A DNA stretch of 64,000 nt from an uncultured Bacteroidota bacterium (lineage in GTDB: Bacteria; Bacteroidota; Bacteroidia; Chitinophagales; Chitinophagaceae). The position numbers were made by a program, and so were the translations under genes. The stretch is from the NCBI GenBank assembly GCA_903839875.1, contig CAIMDZ010000018.1, positions 18,793-82,792 of the forward strand, written 5' to 3'. Numbering within the stretch: position 1 is the first letter of the stretch; the number at the start of each line of letters is the position of its first letter. Under the pieces are notes generated by a model. That model was given only the letters and a program-made list of their open reading frames with translations, searched no databases and was not told where the DNA came from. Of the stretch, positions 62,761 to 64,000 are shown in pieces.

Positions 62761-63504
62761 TCAAAGTTTGCCCATGCGCCTAAGTACTTTCTCCACATCT
62801 TCCGGTGTATCTATACAATGGCTTTCGAAATGCGTGATAACGCACTTTATTCTGAAACCATTTTCCAACCAGCGTAACTGCTCTAAAGATTCTGCTTTTT
62901 CCAGTGATGAGACAGAGAGCCTGGTGATCTTTTCGAGTACATCACGACGATAGGCATACATGCCGACATGGCGGTAATAGGTGTGATGCTTATGCCATTC
63001 CTTTTCATCAACTCCTTTGATAAAAGGGATCACCATCCTGCTGAAGTAAAGCGCCTCCATTTTATTATTAAGCACAATTTTCACTTCACCTTTATCAAAG
63101 AGCTCCTCATAATTACTAACCGGAATCATCTGCGTAGCAAGCTCTGCGGAACCATCCTTTAATATAGCAGCCAGTTCGTCAATCTGTGTTGGATTTATAA
63201 ATGGTTCATCGCCCTGGATATTGATCACATATTGATAATCCCCGCCCAGTTGCTGCAAAGCATCATAGCAACGGTCGGTACCACTGGGATGATTCTCTGC
63301 GGTCATTACAGCCTCGCCACCAAATGACTGCACATGATCGAGTATTCTTTTATCATCAGTAGCAACCACCAGCTTATTGAGTGACTTACTTTTAGCAGCT
63401 TCTTCATACACACGTTGAATCATACTCTTCCCCTGGATATCAATCAACGATTTTCCGGGGAAACGGGAGGAGGCATACCTTGCAGGAATAATACCGGCTA
63501 TCAT
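62761..63504 (-). CDS. kdsB: CMP-3-deoxy-D-manno-octulosonate synthetase (KdsB)
   Basis: 247-residue cytosolic enzyme that activates Kdo with CTP for lipopolysaccharide core synthesis. Marks: MIAGIIPARYASSRFPGKSL (CTP-binding), VVATDDKRI, MTAENHPSGTDRC, and INIQGDEPFINP with the metal-binding Asp, followed by a C-terminal YRRDVLEKI / LEQLRWLENGF. The start overlaps the TGA of the KdsC-like gene by 4 bp, so the two successive Kdo genes are coupled. Very firm. Confidence 0.96.
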   Translation of the reverse strand: MIAGIIPARYASSRFPGKSLIDIQGKSMIQRVYEEAAKSKSLNKLVVATDDKRILDHVQSFGGEAVMTAENHPSGTDRCYDALQQLGGDYQYVINIQGDEPFINPTQIDELAAILKDGSAELATQMIPVSNYEELFDKGEVKIVLNNKMEALYFSRMVIPFIKGVDEKEWHKHHTYYRHVGMYAYRRDVLEKITRLSVSSLEKAESLEQLRWLENGFRIKCVITHFESHCIDTPEDVEKVLRRMGKL

Positions 63505-64000
63505 TGTGGCGGTTGTTCTTTAATTATGGAATCTATTGAAGAATAAAATACAGGGGCGGGTGTATTGCGGGTTTTGATGTACCTGGCATAATCAACAGAA
63601 TAATGTGCACGCTGCAATATGGTGTCATCAAACAGTCCGCTTATGCCCATCAATAATTCAGTGGCTTCCCTGATCGCATTATTATTTGCACCGGCAGCCG
63701 TAATATAATCAACAAGCTTATGTTCTTCTGCAAGTCGTTGCAACAATAAAGTGGATTTATTACCTATCATTATGCGCAGGCCACAAACTTCAGCAACAGA
63801 AAGATCAAGCACATCATCGAAAAAGTAAACAACCTCATGCGGTTCAATCTGATGGGCAGCACATAAGTGAGCCAATGCGTCTTTTTTGTTTTTGACATTA
63901 TAATATACCGCATGAAAATGTTCCCGGTTTGCGAACATATATGCTGCATTATTTTTCTCACCCGTAATAATTGCAGCTACAGGATTTTGTTGCTTCTGCA
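63501..64000 (-). CDS. KdsC-like HAD phosphatase, C-terminal part (runs off window)
   Basis: About 166 residues visible, frame open to base 64000; the N-terminal part with the nucleophile Asp is outside. Visible HAD marks: AIITGEKNN (motif II S/T), KNKKDAL (motif III Lys), and VVYFFDDVLDLSVAEVCGLRIM (motif IV acidic pair). The layout resembles KdsC, which hydrolyses Kdo-8-phosphate, the step just before KdsB, and it is coupled to kdsB by a 4-bp overlap. DD after FF instead of GDD is a small departure. A different HAD sugar phosphatase remains possible. Confidence 0.75.
   Translation of the reverse strand, partial: QKQQNPVAAIITGEKNNAAYMFANREHFHAVYYNVKNKKDALAHLCAAHQIEPHEVVYFFDDVLDLSVAEVCGLRIMIGNKSTLLLQRLAEEHKLVDYITAAGANNNAIREATELLMGISGLFDDTILQRAHYSVDYARYIKTRNTPAPVFYSSIDSIIKEQPPQ

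Overview
The window looks like chromosomal DNA of a Bacteroidota member, probably near Chitinophagales/Sphingobacteriia (the rank is inference). The evidence is: many secreted proteins with type IX secretion (T9SS) C-terminal signals of both type A and type B; repeated TAnnTTTG boxes, the Bacteroidota -7 promoter element; a long 1111-residue SecA with a SEC-C tail; a DUF5683 protein; an S46 dipeptidyl-peptidase; and a malic enzyme/phosphotransacetylase fusion. I saw no rRNA, tRNA, CRISPR array or prophage.

Layout. 1-14 kb: the 5' part of enolase, an Ig-like T9SS protein, malic enzyme, a hicB-hicA toxin-antitoxin pair, an MtfA-like peptidase, a HI0933-type flavoprotein, dapB, small lipoprotein or secreted proteins, an S9 (DPP IV-like) peptidase and two tandem paralogues built of three short repeats. 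14-27 kb: secA, then two tandem paralogous surface proteins that share an N-terminal repeat domain but carry different T9SS signals, then two more T9SS cargo proteins and a repeat-rich 0.9-kb spacer. That spacer holds a sigma-54-type promoter and a small membrane-protein ORF. 27-34.5 kb (minus strand): a receiver-less sigma-54 activator, an LptE-like lipoprotein, a Pro/Glu-rich TPR protein and SecG, apparently one operon; and miaB followed by an MntA/HepT toxin-antitoxin pair. 34.6-42.7 kb: a polysaccharide cluster (two glycosyltransferases, asparagine synthase, FkbM methyltransferase, Wzy-like polymerase) and a second FkbM gene. 42.9-53.3 kb: ahpC and an ahpD-like gene, a BadF-type kinase, a muconolactone isomerase-like protein, a T9SS type B protein, a DPP7/11-family peptidase, a cytoplasmic trypsin-like protease and an outer-membrane beta-barrel. 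53.5-64 kb: a large SprB-repeat T9SS protein behind a second sigma-54-type promoter, rlmI, a tandem-repeat block, an NHL-repeat protein, sdaA, kdsB and a KdsC-like HAD phosphatase that runs off the window.

The most unusual object is miaB. Its reading frame is interrupted, without loss of frame, by about 179 codons that encode a DUF559 (PD-(D/E)xK-like) nuclease domain. The insert is bounded by inverted GC-rich palindromes of a family also found between genes here. It looks like a REP-bounded endonuclease cassette living as a translated domain insertion in a tRNA-modification enzyme. Other notable signals: two copies of a ~160-bp element with long terminal inverted repeats and internal hairpins; an octamer TATCAACY microsatellite in four intergenic spots, two of which touch a promoter box or a stop codon; a 170-bp composite tandem repeat; five genes whose -7 box lies only 4-6 nt before the start codon, which suggests leaderless mRNAs; and two sigma-54-type promoters in the same window as a sigma-54 activator.
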